Of a DNA stretch of 17,407 nt, positions 16,724 to 17,407 are shown piece after piece. Numbering within the stretch: position 1 is the stretch's first letter; each line of letters opens with the position of its first letter. The stretch comes from an uncultured Clostridia bacterium (GTDB lineage Bacteria; Bacillota; Clostridia; TANB77; CAG-508): NCBI GenBank assembly GCA_948777935.1, contig CAQDYY010000015.1, positions 1 to 17,407 of the forward strand, in the 5' to 3' direction. The notes beneath the pieces are model-generated. The model saw only the letters and a program-made list of their open reading frames with translations. It was not told where the DNA came from and did not search any database. Both the position numbers and the translations under genes were made by a program.

Positions 16724-16750
16724 AGGGAGTTCAAATAGAACTCTCTTTTT
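16724..16750 (+). terminator. Terminator of the AIM24-family gene
   Basis: The stem 16725-16732 with 16738-16745 (8 bp, one wobble, 5-nt loop) is followed by TTTTT at 16746-16750. Confidence 0.85.
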
Positions 16751-16781
16751 AGTATAATAGGAAATTACTCTGTTTTAAGCT

Positions 16782-16838
16782 AAAAATGTAGGGGCATCGT
16801 TTGTGGGAATACCAGTGACATGACACTACTGTGTCCTT
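16782..16838 (+). repeat. Structured intergenic repeat, copy 2
   Basis: This is the second copy of 7101-7158, 2 nt shorter. Outer arms 16790-16797 (AGGGGCAT) and 16831-16838 (GTGTCCTT) still pair because changes on both sides leave G-T or A-T pairs. It stands between the AIM24 terminator and the next Rpn promoter. Confidence 0.7.
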
Positions 16839-16860
16839 TTGTTAATAAATTGTCAAAAAA

Positions 16861-16960
16861 TGTCGAAAAGTTTTTGTTGCAAAGTCTATAAAAAGATGTA
16901 TAATAAAAAAGAATTAAATCTAAAAAATTAAAATTCAAAAACATCAGTGTAAAAGCAAAA
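16861..16960 (+). repeat. Rpn-gene promoter/leader repeat, copy 2
   Basis: This is the second copy of 10453-10560. It contains TTGCAA (16877-16882) and TATAAT (16899-16904) with the same 16-nt spacing, so the promoter itself is part of the repeated unit. Apart from this and the structured repeat, the 16751-17025 gap is AT-rich with no gene. Confidence 0.7.
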
Positions 16961-17025
16961 GTAAACTGATTCTTAAAAAAACAAGAAGAAATTTCAAAAA
17001 TAGAAATCCAAAGGAGGTAATTAAA

Positions 17026-17407
17026 ATAAAAACTAGTCAAAAAGAGAAAAAAACTAAGAAACATATTGACAATATAACAAACATATATTATGATATATTT
17101 AAAAGAAAAGACATAGCAAAATTTACATATTATGATTATTTGTATATAGAAAGACAAAAAACAATACATTGTTCTGAAATAAGGGAAGAAGATGCAAAAT
17201 ATGAAGCGATAAGTTCTAATAGCATACACAATGTACATGATAAAACATTTAGAAAAATATTAGGTAACAAAATAAATGCTACATATGTTATAAATAAAGC
17301 ATTAAATTTAACAAGACCAATAGAAGAACAAGAAATAGAACAATATACGAATAGATATATAACAAATGAATATACAGATAAAGAAACAGATATAGTATAC
17401 AAAATGA
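17026..17407 (+). CDS. Second Rpn-type nuclease gene, 5' part, with no standard start codon
   Basis: The open frame runs off the right edge. Its sequence VHDKTFRKILGNKINA and the following ETDIVYKM match the N-terminus of Rpn-type PD-(D/E)XK proteins, where that aspartate begins the nuclease core. The frame is open from about 16924 but contains no ATG in a plausible position. A perfect AAGGAGG (17011-17017) is followed 8 nt later by ATA at 17026, exactly where a start should be. This is either a rare ATA start or an ATG lost by mutation, making the copy defective. The leader is shared with the Rpn gene at 10691. Confidence 0.6.
   Translation, partial: MKTSQKEKKTKKHIDNITNIYYDIFKRKDIAKFTYYDYLYIERQKTIHCSEIREEDAKYEAISSNSIHNVHDKTFRKILGNKINATYVINKALNLTRPIEEQEIEQYTNRYITNEYTDKETDIVYKM

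Overview
The window is about 17.4 kb of very AT-rich DNA. All recognisable genes lie on the + strand. The low-GC codon use (AGA for Arg, many AAA/ATA/GAA), strong AAGGAGG ribosome binding sites, WhiA, the FtsEX/M23/S41 cluster and Rpn-type nucleases point to a Firmicutes bacterium. An uncultured gut-type Clostridia lineage is my inference. TGA, TAG and TAA all act as stops.

Layout: (1) the 3' end of a secreted protein with a Big_2-like repeat and a DUF6273-like domain (1-929), then a terminator. (2) addA (1181-4770), a small membrane protein (4835-5347), prmC, whiA and hemW (to 8298). (3) A roughly 260-nt palindromic non-coding element (8303-8560). (4) A split transketolase (N half 8632-9456, C half 9465-10395). 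(5) An Rpn-family nuclease with its own promoter and leader, bracketed by two similar terminators. (6) A cell-envelope cluster: ftsE, ftsX, an EnvC-like M23 peptidase, an S41 C-terminal protease and an AIM24-family protein. (7) A second, partial Rpn-type gene at the right edge behind a copy of the same promoter/leader. A short structured repeat occurs twice (7101-7158 and 16782-16838).

The outstanding observation is that five otherwise intact conserved genes (addA twice, hemW, transketolase C, ftsE, ftsX) are each interrupted by an apparent single-base insertion of the same kind. In every case the ribosome meets an in-frame CGG codon, and the conserved protein continues only if one base, the C, is skipped so that the overlapping GGA or GGT is read as glycine. 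These six are the only zero-frame CGG codons I found in the window's genes. CGT and CGA occur elsewhere as ordinary Arg codons. Two of the sites fall on Walker A glycines. This fits either a +1 frameshift or quadruplet decoding system at CGG(A/T), or an unusually specific sequencing or assembly artefact. Raw reads, the tRNA set and proteomics would decide.

I annotate the five genes as full-length CDS spanning the shifts, because both sides of each shift keep family motifs and the reconstructed lengths are normal.
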